Assembly (NCBI GenBank): GCA_964017145.1
Contig: OZ024851.1
Coordinates: forward strand, 1,860,001 to 1,924,000
Length of the DNA stretch: 64,000 bases
Direction of reading: 5' to 3'
Source of the DNA: Agrocybe praecox
Lineage: Eukaryota > Basidiomycota > Agaricomycetes > Agaricales > Agrocybaceae
Below the pieces are notes generated by a model. It saw only the letters and a program-made list of their open reading frames with translations. It was not told the DNA's origin and did no database searches. Positions 39,248 through 51,997 of the stretch are shown here, in pieces (positions within the stretch are counted from its first letter, which is position 1; each line of letters opens with the position of its first letter). The position numbers and the translations under genes were made by a program.

Positions 39248-40054
39248 ATCAGATAAGATATGTAGCTTACGGAGTTGTATCTTGATCGTGTAGTATATTT
39301 CTGGGTTTCTTGAATAAAAATTCTTACGTTGTATAATTTTCTTACTTGATATCGTTGGACTTCCAAAAGCCCAAAGTGCAAACGTTCACCTTTCACCCTT
39401 TCACCCTTTCCACGCAACGTCCATCTCCGAAAGGAACGCACGTTTCGGGTATTTGTAGCAGACAGTGTTAATATCTACACTGAACAGCGCATAGTGACAA
39501 TATCCTGCTATAAATGTCAAACGTAGCAAGAAGGAAAGACCTATATAATGCGGCGCATGGAACGATGTTGCTGAAATTTCTTCGTGGCCTAATTTGAGAT
39601 GATCGCAACTTTCCACGTGATGATAAGTGGCTATTTATATATGGCGATCAGATCCAGAAGGCACAGAACCCAGAGGACCTGACAACATGAAAGAAAGGTG
39701 CATCCACGCGGGGAGAAGACCGACGACGAAATACGTTGATTGGGCTGCTCTTACATGATAGCTTACATTTGAGCTACTTACATATTTATGACTCTCAAGG
39801 CAACAGAGTGACAGGTACATATACTGCTGTACTATGCGTCCGGAGAAATATACAAAGGGAAGAATTGCACAGGAATAAATCGCCAGCCGCCTGAGAAGTT
39901 TCAGCGGGAGCTATGGGACAGCTACTTTCCTGTCGAACGAAAAACTCCGACAGTCTATTTTGGGGACCATTTGAAACGCCATTTTTGGGTACTTAATCCA
40001 ACGACCTTGATAACCTAAATGGCAGCAAGTAAAGACACCTAACAGTGTGCATTC
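39248..40054. promoter_or_regulatory. Intergenic region upstream of GMC-3
   Basis: An 807-bp gap holding the GMC-3 promoter. CACCTTTCACCCTTTCACCCTTTCCACG near 39388 is a short tandem CACCCTTT repeat. No gene seen. Confidence 0.4.
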
Positions 40055-42343
40055 ATGAAATCTTTTAATCTTTCCGCGTTCCTATTCCTCCTAGTAGGAA
40101 CGGTCGGCTCAAGGCTGCTTACAGACCCATCACAGGTCAGGGCAGAGTATGACTTTGTCGTCGTCGGTGGTACGTATAGCAGCAATTTCGTCGTTCAAAT
40201 CGTTGATTATGGCAATTCAGGTGGTACTGCTGGTAATGTAATTGCTGCAAGACTTTCCGAAGCACCTGGATTCTCTGTGCTAGTCATTGAAGCGGGTGGA
40301 GAGTGCGTGTCAGGGCTTATCTCATCCCATGTTCATTATCTCATGAGCTCCGTTTGCTGTTAGTGACGCTGGGGTAACGGTGACTCAGATACCATACCTC
40401 GCGGCAAACACCTTCGCCAACCTTTCCCTAATCTGGAATTACCAATCTCAGCCACAGCCCGGCCTTAATAACAGGGCCATCGCCTACCCGAGAGGACGCG
40501 TTCTCGGTGGTTCTAGTTCAATCAGTATGTGTTTTACAATCGATTGATTTTAAGAATCCCCGTTTTCAATTTTTTTAAGACTTCTTGGTTTATTCGCGTG
40601 GTTCCCGCGATGACTTTGACCGTATGGCGCGAGTAACTAACGACCAAGGGTGGTCATGGAATAAGATGTTACCTTATTTTAAAAAGGTAAGGATCAGATA
40701 ATCCCATTGTGTTCAACCTAACCTATCTTGCAGTCTGAGTCTTTCACTAAACCAGTTGATAATCACAACACTAGCGGACAGTTCCTACCCACTGCTCATG
40801 GTACCCAGGGGCCCCTCCTAACCACCCTATACGCTGCACCGAGCCCTATCGATGGAATGCTCCTCAACACAACCACTGCATTGCCTTCACAATTCCCATT
40901 TAATCTGGACGGTAACTCTGGTAATACCATTGGAATGAGTGCGTGTACGTTGGTCCAATGTTCGGATGGTCACTTATCGTATTGAAAGGTTACCTCCAAT
41001 CGACGGGAGGAAACGGAGTCCGAAGCAGCTCTTCGACTGCATTCCTCCATCCAAACTTGAATAGGCCGAATCTTGACGTCCTCATCAACACTCAAGTGAC
41101 AAAGCTCATCAATGCTGCAGCCGCCAAGCGAACTCCAGACTTGAGAATCGTTCAATTTGCCCAAACAAGCGAAGGTATTTGAAGTCGTTCTATGTAGAAA
41201 TGAGAATTCTCCCTTACAGAGCTTAACTAGGCCCTAGGTTTACCGTCAAAGCTCAGAAAGAAGTTATTCTTTCTGCAGGGGCAATTAACACACCGCAAAT
41301 CTTGCTTCTAAGTGGTGTAGGAGACCCAGCGGCTCTCACTAAACTTGGGGTTGCTTCCATAGTCAATTCTTCTCATGTCGGACAAAATCTCCAAGATCAC
41401 CCTCTGCTCGGCACTCAGTGGTTCGTTAACTCAACTGATACACTTGACTTCCTCCTCCAAAACTCCACTGCAGCTGCCGAGGCTGTTTCCAACTGGGTTG
41501 CCACCAAGGCAGGACGGCTCGCGAATGCTTCCGGAAATTTGTATGCTTGGTTGCGAGCTGCACCTTCTCTGTTCACCAGTCAAAACGCGGACCCATCTGC
41601 CGGACCAACATCTGCTCATTTCGAAATCTTCCCAGCAGTACGTCTCTTAATTTTCCGCCAGGTTCAAGTTGGTGATACATTTTATCTATTTTTTGTTTTC
41701 ATTATTATTTCAGAACCAATTTGCGTCGTTCGCCATCGCCGCCCCAACGTCTGGTTTTTTCGTCACTATAACAAAGGGTGTTGTATCTCCATCTTCAAGT
41801 ACGTAGAATATCACTCCTCTTTATACGTGAAACTGACCTTTTTACTATAGGAGGAAGCGTTACATTAATCTCTGCCGACCCATTCGACTTCCCCAACATC
41901 GACCTCGGGTTCATGACTAATCCATTAGACATGCAAATCATGCTGACAGCATTCAATGCAGAAAAGGCAATGTTCGCCTCCTCCCCGTGGAAGGGCTACA
42001 TTCTCCAACCCTTCGGTGATCTGGCGTCTGCGCAGAACGACAACGATCTCATGAACCTGATCCGCAGTCAGACGACGACTTTTTACCACGCAGCGTCTAC
42101 AGTCAAAGCGGGAGCATCATCTGATGCGACTGCACCATTGACCTCATGCTTATTGTTGAAAGGTGCAGTAGGGGTTCGCGTCGTTGACGCTTCGGTCTTC
42201 GTAAGCGTTTTTTTTTTCGATACTAAGTATCTATCGAACTCACATAGTACATCCAGCCATTCATACCTGCGTCGCACTTGCAGGCACCGGTGTATGCAGT
42301 TGCTGAGAGGGCCGCAGACCTTATTAAGAAGGAATGGCAATAG
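40055..42343 (+). CDS. Secreted GMC oxidoreductase (GMC-3, aryl-alcohol oxidase-like)
   Basis: An FAD enzyme with an N-terminal signal ([19 protein letters not shown]), FAD loop [20 protein letters not shown] split by an intron at about 40169-40221, and [20 protein letters not shown] near 40490-40600. Also seen are [21 protein letters not shown] near 41250 and [16 protein letters not shown] near 41378. The C-terminal part reads [12 protein letters not shown] near 42080, where the catalytic His is followed by AAST rather than the usual PVGT/A, then [26 protein letters not shown] with the second His. It ends ADLIKKEWQ. Aryl-alcohol oxidases use molecular oxygen to make aldehydes and H2O2. The altered active-site loop may change its acceptor or substrate. 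It marks the right edge of the likely cluster. Confidence 0.9.
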
Positions 42344-44742
42344 ACCTTTAATCTTTAACATCGTCACAAGAGTCATGGCGTCGTTTTTTATTCATTCTAT
42401 TGTTTAATAGGGGTTTCAATATTACATGGATAGTCGGTTGATAGTAGATAATTTACTACGATATAAATTGTCTACATCAGTAATCTGTAATTACAATAAA
42501 AAAGTGTCGGTGTTTACCTGTTGCTCAGTTTCTGGAAACCAAAATCGAGAAACCCGGGAACTTACTACACCATGTAAGTATATACAAAATGAGCATGGAA
42601 TACAACCCCATCTTTTGACGCCCTAATAATCCATAATACCACAGACTTAGCGTAAATCTGTTCATACATGAGCAATGGACCTTATTTTGCAAATAGTGGT
42701 AATGCAATTCTACGCCCTGGCATGACATTCATTACCCGCAAGCGGCCTATGCTGTCTTATTATCCATTTATTCATCACCTATTCGCATTGTCAATATTCA
42801 TTAATTGCCTTCCCACGAAGTCACACAGAAGAAAGTAGGTTTGAGCGCAGATCGAACTCGCACCTCTGAGTCACATTCATATTCGATCTCCGATTGAATA
42901 ACGTTCAAAGACGAGTTCAGGATGTCTAGTTAAAAGCAATGCGAAGGATAGAAGGACACATACTATGATATGCCCTGGGTTATTGAGAAAAAAGAGCAAA
43001 ATATTGCCCGGTAAAATCCAAACCGAATACGAAATTACTGCGAGCCTGTAGATAGAAAGATAAAAACATGAATATAGATATTGGGGTCCAAGAGAACGTA
43101 CTGGCCAGTACCTAGATAGAATATCATACTTTGAGTATCTAACCTTTCTTGAGAGCAGCGAGGACGAAATAAAAATGTTGCAAGTACTGACCTAAGAGAT
43201 GATCGATGACTGCGGCTAAAATGGGGACTCGGACATGGTGTGAGACTTATCAACAACTGGTCCCTTTTGCATTTTTCAATGTAAATCATATTATTCGTAT
43301 CACTCATTTTCTCAATTCAATAATGTTTTTCCTTTTTTACTCTCGTTATATTCCTTCCTTTGTTCTCGGTCTTTCCAATTTACCTCACCAAATTTGGGAT
43401 TAATTCACAGATGTTATCGTACTTTTTTTGTGTCACCTTCTCTTTACTCTGATTTTGGTAGTACTTGATGCCGACACTGTCAAACGGCTATGCTCTATTT
43501 CCTCCTTGCAATATGCTCTCAAATTATCATTTTTTTGTATTTTTGGTGCCGACGCGAAGCGAGGCGTATGCCTTGTATACGATTATACTTGTACGGTAAT
43601 TACCCTTGCCCATTTATGAATAACTTGTGGGATAGTCCAGGGGGTTGTGCATTATAACGACCTTATGGCCTCTCAAACGTGGGATTTTGACATGATTTTG
43701 TGACCATTCAAAAGTTCTCATCAATCCGGAGCTATTCCGATGGTTTTCGAGAAAAAAATAGGTTTTTTTTAGGAAGCTAGTTTAGGTCACGAGTTTCGAC
43801 GCCTTTGGAGGTCGGTTTTTAGCAACCCAGACTGTACATCTGCATATACGATATATAGGCCCGGGCTTACCATACATAGTATGGACGAAAAGGCCTAAAA
43901 TAGACATGACCTACATTTTACTCGGGAGAACCAGAAGCAATCAGAGCAAACTTACCCTCGGTGAGGTACTGCTGACGTTTTAATTATACATACATCCTTT
44001 TACGAAGGCTGACTGCCTACTGTCTACAGCGGTGAGGACAAAGATTTGAAAATGTCCTCGTACGACGCATCAAGATTCTTCTTCTTCATGTTCTGAGTGA
44101 CAGATTGATCTGAGTCACTGACACAGGTATTCTGATTTGATAACACAAGCTATATGAGTAGCGGAAGAATCAGAGACTTATGGAATTAGTTCGATTGTGA
44201 GGTTGATCTATATGAACTTTGGAGCCTCCAAAAATGGGATAGGTTGGCCCAGGTTTGAGTATCTGGGTCCATCAGTTTGTAGCCTGACATCTACATATAC
44301 GCATGTGTTGTGAATGATAGTATTCCGTAAAACCGGTAGCGCCATAGTCGCCAGGTATTATCCGCAATTCAAACCAGATCCAGATCGCTATTACATTAAT
44401 TTCATCAAACTCAGAGTCACGCTATTAAATGGCGCAGATATGCGGAAGAAAACAATCACTATCTGTACATTGGTACCCGGTAGGAGCTCCCCGCCGAGAG
44501 CTCAATCTGAGAGATCTGTTATGCCGTAAGTAACTATATGATGGATTGGAGGAATCAAATGAGCGGGTGTTTCGGCTAAATAAAGTTTGGGAATGATTCT
44601 CGCACCGGTCCATGACAGGGCCATACGCACTATAATTAGCGCCCGTGGCTCTGCTGGCGTTATAAGGTCAGGTGTGTAGTTATTTATCGTGGCTTCGTTC
44701 CTCCAAGAGACAACAAACCGTTCTGTTCTCTGCAAGATATTA
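42344..44742. other. 2.4-kb gap without recognisable genes
   Basis: AT-rich DNA with scattered short open frames on both strands, none with a recognisable motif or a plausible splice pattern. It separates the cluster from the DUF6534 region. No inverted-repeat element could be delimited. Confidence 0.45.
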
Positions 44743-46547
44743 ATGTCGACCAACTCAACACAGCCTATTATCTTGCTACCCATAGCTAAAACTGTGTATG
44801 TATGTCTAACACTCGATAGATCACTCGAAACTGATGATAGATGCGGAACTAGTATAGGACCACTGGTGGGCTTGCATTTGCATTTCAAAGGACTTGATAA
44901 TCATCACGGCTTTGCGCGCCTAGGTCATTGCTTCATGGCTAAATTGGATGCTTATGGGTACCCTGATTGTGCAAACGTGTGCGTGGTGTACTGCTGCGTT
45001 CCTCAGAGTGATCCTGAAGGTTTAGACCGGAATTACTTGTAGACTTTTACCATTACAACTTCTCAAATGATAGAGCATGGTTACGGGTGTTCGGTAAGTT
45101 TTTTGTATTGTCGATCGCATGAAATAGACCTAACTATATAGCCCATAGTCTACTCTGTGGTCGCCATTGACATAGCACAGACCTTTGTCACAAGCCACGA
45201 GACATGGTTCTTTACGGTGGCGAACTGGAACGACCAGACTGTACTTTTTCGATCTCCATGGAGCGCATCTACTCTTCCGACGTTTGCGGGCGTGGGTAAG
45301 AAAATCAAGCATTTATCTGGATATTCTCTTAGGCTAATTACCTTCACATCAAGTTTCTGGCGCCGTGCAGACATTCTACGCTTGGTTAGTTCTCTCATGA
45401 TTTGTAAAAATTATACTGAGACCCCCAGTGCAGGCGTATCTGGATCCTTTCTAGTACCAAGTACATGTGATTACTCGCTATTGTAATTGTTCTGGTACGT
45501 CTTACATTTAAAAGATTACTTGCCAGAGTCGAACAGTGGTATCAAGGTCTCATGGTCCCAAGCTATTTGTGCAATTGTAGCATCCAGCATAGTACGCCTG
45601 CCGCTTTTTGAGGTGTTTCTTTACACAGCGCTTACTCCAATCTCAGATCCAGTTTACTCCTACGCAGGAGAAGTTACTTCAGTTGCATCCTTATTTCTCC
45701 GTGAGTGTCTGTCAATTTGCTTACGAACATGTACTGAAATAATAATCCGTTCGATATACCAGTACTGGCTGGCCGGTAGTTTCGTTGCAGATATTCTGAT
45801 CGCTTTCGGCATGATCCTTATCGTGATTTTATCTTCCCATACACTAAAGGGCTTGCTTCTGATGTGCTTTCTGTTTTTTTTTTAGCTGTATAAAGCAAAG
45901 TCTAACACGCCGATCATGCACACTGAGGGCATGATGAATAAACTGCTCAAGAATTCAATTCAGACCGGTCTAGTCACCTCAGTTTGCGCTGGCGTCGACC
46001 TGGCTCTGTTTGTTGCGTATACATCTAACAATTACCACTACGTGCCGTGAGCCCAGTTTCTTATTTATTGAAGTATTCACCATGATAATAATAGCGACTC
46101 AGTGCGTACGTCCTTGGAAAGCTGTAAGTAATATCAGTTATTATCATACCGCCATTGTCCCGACACTATCTCGCGCAATGATATAGTTACACGAACAGTT
46201 TACTGGCCACATTAAATAGCCGCAAGACTACCAAGAAAAGCGTCTCTTCTGAGTACTCGCACCACTCAGACTCGCATGGTATGCGTTTACAGGTATCGAA
46301 GATCACCGAGCGAGCGACTGACTCGGACACCCTCACTGGCAACTGGACTAGCGGAAAAGTTAATCTTTCCACCAACGGGGTATGTAAAACGCGGGCTCTG
46401 TATACACAGCGCAGAAGTAAAGCTAATGTTGTCCCTTCGTGCTCATATAGCACAGTCTCGATCTTGGAGCACGGTCGAAAGTTAAGTTGGGCGGCGAGGA
46501 TGTATGATTGTTCATGGCAACTCTGTGTTATTTTTTTTTTGGCATAG
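44743..46547 (+). CDS. Multi-pass membrane protein, DUF6534-like (copy 1)
   Basis: A probable seven-helix membrane protein of a family expanded in basidiomycetes, with no known function. From MSTNSTQPIILLPIAKT, exons give SIGPLV, VIASWLNWMLMGTLIVQT, DFYHYNFSNDRAWLRVF, VYSVVAIDIAQTFVTSHETW, then WNDQTVLFRSPWSAS near 45225 and VSGAVQTFYAWRIWIL near 45353-45450. A later exon has YWLAGSFVADILIAFGMI near 45763, and the C-terminal part reads NTPIMHTEGMMNKLLKNSIQTG near 45907, then YTNSLLATLNSRKTT and a polar cytoplasmic tail. The pattern W-x(8)-F-A-W-R-I and the GGG/AFGM helix followed by a basic loop fit DUF6534. The last exon end is approximate. An inverted paralogue lies at 53047-54790. No link to the cluster chemistry is evident. 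Confidence 0.72.
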
Positions 46548-47040
46548 TAGCTACATACACTGGATATACCTATTCCTAGTCTTGTATCTACTAAGAGGCA
46601 TTTATGAGACTGTCTTGCATTAAAGATAATACCTAAGCTGAGTCACTTGCCAAGCGTTTGCGAATGTTGCCGGGCCCGTGGATGGTTAAATGATAGTGGT
46701 CGTTGCAAGTTCGGGTGAAGAGATGAGGTGAGACAAAATCACTTCGAGATTCTAAACCTCTTGGTGATTTTGCTGGTGGTAATTAAATGAGGGACAGTGC
46801 GTAGAAATGGGAGTGAGGGGCTATGATCGTGGTTCGATGCATGGTACGTAGCGTAGCGTATGTATAATAGGTGGGGTCAGAGTTGACGCGTAAACTCGTT
46901 CCTCTTATTCTTTCTGGTGTCTATAGCAGGTACCTCTTTGCATTATACACCGCCGTGTCAGCGTGAATGTTGTAAAACCTGTGCTGAGGGTTGGGCTACA
47001 TGCTGGGCAACTGGTCAAAACAAAAAAAAAAAAGTCCATT
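46548..47040. other. Intergenic, ends in a short poly(A) run
   Basis: No gene seen. Just before the duplicated GMC segment lies AAAACAAAAAAAAAAAAG at about 47017-47033, directly at the left breakpoint of the duplication. Confidence 0.45.
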
Positions 47041-49545
47041 AGAAACAGTGGCCGGAAATGGGAATTGCTTAAGAAATACTATCTCAGATCGGAACACTTC
47101 ATTGAGCCTGAAGTCAAGGACCCAGCTATGAGCTACGATATCTCGCAGCACGGAACCACAGGTACGATTAATGATCAATTTGCTATCTATTCTTGCTTAC
47201 ATGGTTATCTCGTCTGATTACTGTCGGATGCCCGCTTGTCATGTCTGGAGGCGAGAAGTTGTACCAAGACGTAAGTTTCTGCTTCGTTACTCAATGGCAG
47301 CTGCTAAGGAACCATTGCAGACTTTGGCGACTTTCGGGATCCAACAGAATAAAGAGCCCGTACGTAGTATCTTTTTGTGCGGAATTACACGAACTGACGG
47401 CTGATTGCAGCTTGGTTCTCCGGAGACGTTGTGGCAGTGCAGTGCAGTCTGACTGACTGCCCGATCCGTAGTCTAGATTAGATTAGATCCATTACCTGTA
47501 TGACAGCGACGCGTCCACAGTCGAACCACATCAACCTTTGCCCACTACCGCCACCGTGCGAGGCTGCTCGACGCGCTTCCGAGCCCAGCTACGCCTTCCA
47601 GCTGCATCCTGGACTGCTCCAACGAGTCAATTAGCCAGGCAAACTTGTCACCTATATCAATCGACCCAAAGGCTAGAACACGATGCTACGTCGCTAATGT
47701 ATGTATTGTCATTCATTACGGTCCTCTATCTTATTAACACTCTCCGAATTTGACAGAGATACTATGCGACTAATGCAGACAGGACAATTCTCACTGTACC
47801 CACTTTAGCTCCAGTAACCAAGCTCGAATTGAAGGAAACCAATGGACAACTGAGTGTGATCGGCGTCGGGTTTGTCCACGACGGAAGCCAACATGTCGCC
47901 CTAGTTGGAAAGGAGGCCATCTTATCTGCTGGGTATGTCAGCTCATTATCATTTCGCATTCTAAACATTGACCATCACTTCTCGCCCGCAGGACGGTTGT
48001 CAATCCAAAGGTATCTTGAGTATTGAACATGAAAAGGCTGGAGTGGAAATAAAATCGCATTTGCCAGGTGTCGGGAGCAATTTGCAGGAGCATGTCTACT
48101 GCGGAATAACCTATCGTGAGTACTATCCATATTTCGAACGCTTTTATTGACCTTCCGTTTAGAGGTCCGTCCTGACAGACAAGATGAGGTGACCACCTTT
48201 GACTGCTTGCTTGATCCTGCCGAGCTCGCGAAACAAATAGCCTTGTTGTGAGTCTGCCTCGTATTCAAATATTGATAGCGAATTTATGTTGTGATAGCAC
48301 AAGCGAGGGTAAAGGCGTATTTGGGATGTCTTTAAACATCATGGCCTTCCTTCCGCTACCCGTTATAAGCCCAGATTGGGCCACTATATACGCAGAGTTG
48401 AATCGTTCGATTAACGCTGGTATAGCAGAAGGGAAATATCCGCCTGAATACGTCAAGCAGTTCAAACTTCAATTAGAACGCATCAAAGAAGGTTTCTCTG
48501 ATGTGGAGCTTGCTTTCGTTCCAACTGTGGTTCCTGGTACGTTCCGCAGTTGTAATTACCTAGTTTCTTTGCCCAATTCCATTAGGTGCTGCCAAGCCCG
48601 GGAACAAATACTTCTCGTTATCCGCGTTGTCTAATCATCCTTTCTCTCGTGGAGCAATTGTGAGTTGCTAGTACCTAGGCAAGGGATTTTGTAATGCTCA
48701 TATATTCTCCCAAGCACATCACATCCAGCGACTTTTCAGAAGCGCCAGCCATTGATCCTCAGGAGAGCCACGGTATGCCAATTGTATACCATAGCTCTTG
48801 ACGAAAATTCACATTTTTATAGATCTTCGTGTTTTCGTTGAAATCGTCAAATTCAACCGCAAAATCGTCAAAACAGCCTCTGAAGAGCCTCTTTGTTGTT
48901 AGGATGCCGTATACTATGTCAGCTTATTCTCTCTAAAGTTACTTGAACCCCCAGCCGAAGAGGTTGTACCCGGCCCTCATTGCGAGACTCATGAACAAAT
49001 TGCCGGTATGCTTATTGTTAATTACAACTTTCACGTTCGTCCTAAGCTGACGGTAAATTTCAGAGTTCCTCAAGTCCGGCTTCTTGACATCCTATCGTAA
49101 GAACCTTACTACAATACACATGAAGCCATCACCATATCCTGATCGTCGATTTTGATGCAGATCCTATTGGGACCTGCTCGATGCATCCTCAAGCAGATAA
49201 TGGTATGGTCGATACAAACCTGAAGGTTCGCGTCGACATATGATTGCCATTCACCTACCCTACTGAGTATTTCTCCTTTAACGCAGGTGTACAATACAAC
49301 TAATTTACGCGTCGTGGATACTTCCATACTTCCCCTTCATATTGGAGCGCATTTGCAAAGTAAGCCTGCTTCGAAAAGATGCTAAACCATAATTATTAAC
49401 TCTGCCGTGTAACCACTGAGTACGCACTCACTCAGAGAACTAGGTGAAATTTGACTTATACCGTCCGAATATTGCTACAAAAACCCTAATCTTTCTCGCT
49501 TTTCTTCTAGCCGCTGATCTTCTTACCGGAAACCTCAAGTCGTAG
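47041..49545 (+). pseudogene. Decayed second copy of the left-hand GMC oxidoreductase
   Basis: From about 47049 the sequence follows 507-2944 closely, introns included, but the 5' third of the gene is absent. Inactivating changes are visible: a family A MITE sits at an exon end and replaces a splice donor (47429-47621); the exon that followed is partly deleted; about 75 bp, including the [10 protein letters not shown] part, are missing at about 48029; 2 bp are lost in AAAACAGCCTCTGAAG near 48872; and 4 extra bp lie in GCACTCACTCAGAG near 49427. The HPIGTC region is still readable near 49163. The match continues past the stop to about 49769. High similarity of introns indicates a recent duplication. 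It cannot encode a working oxidase. Confidence 0.92.
47429..47621 (+). mobile_element. MITE family A, copy 3 (inside the GMC pseudogene)
   Basis: A 193-bp copy, TTGTGGCAGTGC to GGACTGCTCCA, flanked by ACG (47426-47428 and 47622-47624). The intact gene at 880-900 reads CCGGAGACGTGAGTC without it, so the insertion is proven and falls on the exon/intron border. Confidence 0.88.
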
Positions 49546-49907
49546 TGTATGTCAGTTGACACTTATGCCGAAACAAATTTATTGAGGGGATCATGCCCTT
49601 GGTTATTTCAATGTGAATATATCTTTTCGAATGTATGAATAAGTATATACGTTTTGTAGGCGGTTTATCTATGAGGCAGAAGCAGCGAAAAATGTATTAA
49701 TAAGAAAATAGCAAGCTAAACAACGCAGCTCGAAGTATAACACGTTTTGGATACGCAACTAAGATCCTGCGCAATTACTATAAAAGGCGTGCATCAGTTT
49801 TCGATATTGAGTGGCCATTGATAACCTAAGGGCCTTTCGCCATAGAAAACAATTCAAAATCCGACCCATAATGGGGAAAAACTTTGGTAACATTGACCTA
49901 AATCCAT
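49546..49907. other. 3' flank of the GMC duplication and its junction
   Basis: Similarity to the left copy (2945-3104, then 3931-3965) continues to about 49769 (GGATACGCAACTAAGATCCTG) and then ends abruptly. The neighbouring acyltransferase gene runs out on the other side of this junction. Confidence 0.7.
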
Positions 49908-50999
49908 TTATACACCGTGTGTGCGCCTCGAGGCTTGTAGAGTATACGTCATACTTATGGCCGCCATCACACAATGCACGATGGTTTTTACGCTTGTTCC
50001 ACTCGAGTAAATGGTCTACGGAGAAACATAAAACTAAGAAAATTAGAAGCAAGATAGAAAGAGGGGTATATACCTTGAATATCCAAGCAACGAGTATATC
50101 TCCAGTGGATACATTTTCCGCTTGTGTCTTCTCCCTCCTCAATTCCGATTTGACATCTTCCACTATGAATTCTATAGTGGCTTTAGGAATGATTATAATT
50201 CGCCTACCCGCTCCCTTCCATAATTTCTCTTTGACGTGGTATGCTGCCAGCTTCAAGAATCCAACGGTACTAACCGGCGTATACCCCACAAATATTTCGG
50301 AGTCCCCTTCCTCGGCCAGAGACTCGCGGGCCAGAATCTCGTCCACGGGATTAACGTTTATCCCTTCATTTGGCAATGGTGGTACCTTCCAATCTTTTCC
50401 GTGTAGCTCTGCGACTACGGCATTTATAATTTGGCCAGCTCCTCCTCCTCCATCGAAGATGCCATGACACCGAGAAAAACCAATGCAGGTGTAATCAGAA
50501 CCGTTGTTTAATGATGCAGGAAAAAAGGTAAGGTTCCAGCATGTCAAAGGATGGTCTTCTTCTTCCCAAGTAGTGTATTTTCTCGGAGTGGATGTATGAA
50601 TGAATAATGATGGAGGAGGCGAGGAAAATGCAGAGGGCAAAGGTATGGTTACATATTTCGATAGTGGCACCGGAGAGGTCGACGTGGTCAGCGCATAAGT
50701 AGAGTATCCATCAGGAAAGGGGCCCAGCGTTATCTCAATATGCCATTTTACCGACTAGAGAGTAGAAAACAATTGAGAGGAATTCCTCTTGCCGCATGGA
50801 GAAACCGACGTACTTTCTTTCCCCTTCCGGAAAGCAGACGCCATTTCTCTGTCACTTTAAGTAAAACTGCAGAAAGGGCAGCTTTATTGATGGTTCCCTC
50901 GACGAGCCATCCTGTTACAAAGGTTGTACGTTCGAACGTCCTGTCAATCGCGGTGAGAGGAAACAGTCCATAGTGTCCTGGTGCAGATGGTAGAGCCAT
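49908..50999 (-). pseudogene. HxxxD-type acyltransferase, C-terminus missing
   Basis: Three exons (50814-50999, 50074-50754, 49908-50015) join in frame to about 324 residues. The protein starts MALPSAPGHYGLFPLTAIDR and carries the transferase-family (PF02458/BAHD-like) catalytic motif SRCHGIFDGGGGAGQII near 50445-50475, whose His acts as general base in acyl-CoA transfer. Also visible are WHIEITLGPFPDGYSTYALT and VSTGDILVAWIFK. Family members usually have 450-500 residues, with a DFGWG-type structural motif near the C-terminus. Here the frame ends in THGV at a TAA and no such motif was found before the duplicated GMC segment begins at about 49770. It is therefore probably cut by the duplication. 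A degenerate exon farther left cannot be excluded. Confidence 0.72.
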
Positions 51000-51821
51000 A
51001 TGAAAGCGTACACAAATTTAGTGAGACAGAGGAAGAAGAAGAGTCACAGGTGTAGTCAGACTTCGGCCTCTGGGTGTTTTGTAAACAACGCATGCTGTTT
51101 TATTTCTCTCCTTAACCGGTCAATGTATTTAAGCCCGTTTCTCATCAATTGATCGGAGGCCTCTTTCCATATGCATTCTTTAATCTCCTTGCCCTTGTTC
51201 TCTCTCTACTCAATCATTCTCACGCTTCACGCCTGGGGCTCTACTCTCGTAAACCCTTTCCATTCACGAGTTCTTTCTATAATAAGTGACGGATATGGGA
51301 ACTGGTTCCCAATTACATGCACCCGGGTATGATCGAGTTTCATGACGAGGTATCAGGCTGGCAGATATTTATTCTTGATCTTGGAATACAGTGTCCCATA
51401 ATGGATAAAAGATTGATGCGTGTACGATCGTGGCCCTTCTTCAACAATTCATTTGCGTGTGGAGCTCATAAGAATCACATCGTGTCCAACAAACTCTCGT
51501 TGCATCATCCTCAACAGAATCCGAGTATATTGGTCTACGCTACGCTGGACTAGTGTTGCCGCGATCCGGTTCCGTTCGGTTCGCGTTCGAACGCATTTCG
51601 AACACTAAAATATTTAAGTGAGCTTTAAACATATCCAGCGCAAGTACCTTTAGCTCCGCGATGACATCTTCGGCAAAGGACAAGCTGTTTTCTGATTCGT
51701 CCCCACAGGCGACAATGTTGCCGACATATTTACGAAAAGCACTGGAAGCTTGCTCGAGCTATGGGACTTCACACTCTCACAAGTGGGAGTGTCAAAATAT
51801 AACTTTCTTTTTTTCTTTCGT
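51000..51821. other. Intergenic, nothing recognised
   Basis: Region upstream of the acyltransferase gene up to a family A MITE. It should contain the acyltransferase promoter. Short open frames here show no family motif. Confidence 0.4.
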
Positions 51822-51997
51822 TGTGGCAGTGCAACCTGCCCCGGTCAGATTAGATTAGATCGTATACGGATATGTGACCGCGACGCGTACATAGCCTAAT
51901 CCATCCTTGCTTTGACCGCAACTGCCATCGTGCGAGGCTGCTCGAAGCGCTTTCGAGCCCTGCTGTGCCATCTAGCTGCACTCTGGACTGCTCCACC
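51822..51997 (+). mobile_element. MITE family A, copy 4
   Basis: A 176-bp copy, TGTGGCAGTGCAACC to GGACTGCTCCAC, with CGT on both flanks (51819-51821 and 51998-52000). It is the closest match to copy 1 in inverted orientation (GGTCAGATTAGATTAGATCG, GCGACGCGTACATAGCC). Confidence 0.85.

Noticed and set aside
42344..44742. A hidden gene in the long gap after GMC-3
   Set aside because: I read all frames for typical fungal family motifs and splice-joined exons and found none.
49811..50467. 218-codon plus-strand open frame
   Set aside because: It is the complement of the acyltransferase coding exons, which carry the HGIFDGGG motif on the minus strand.
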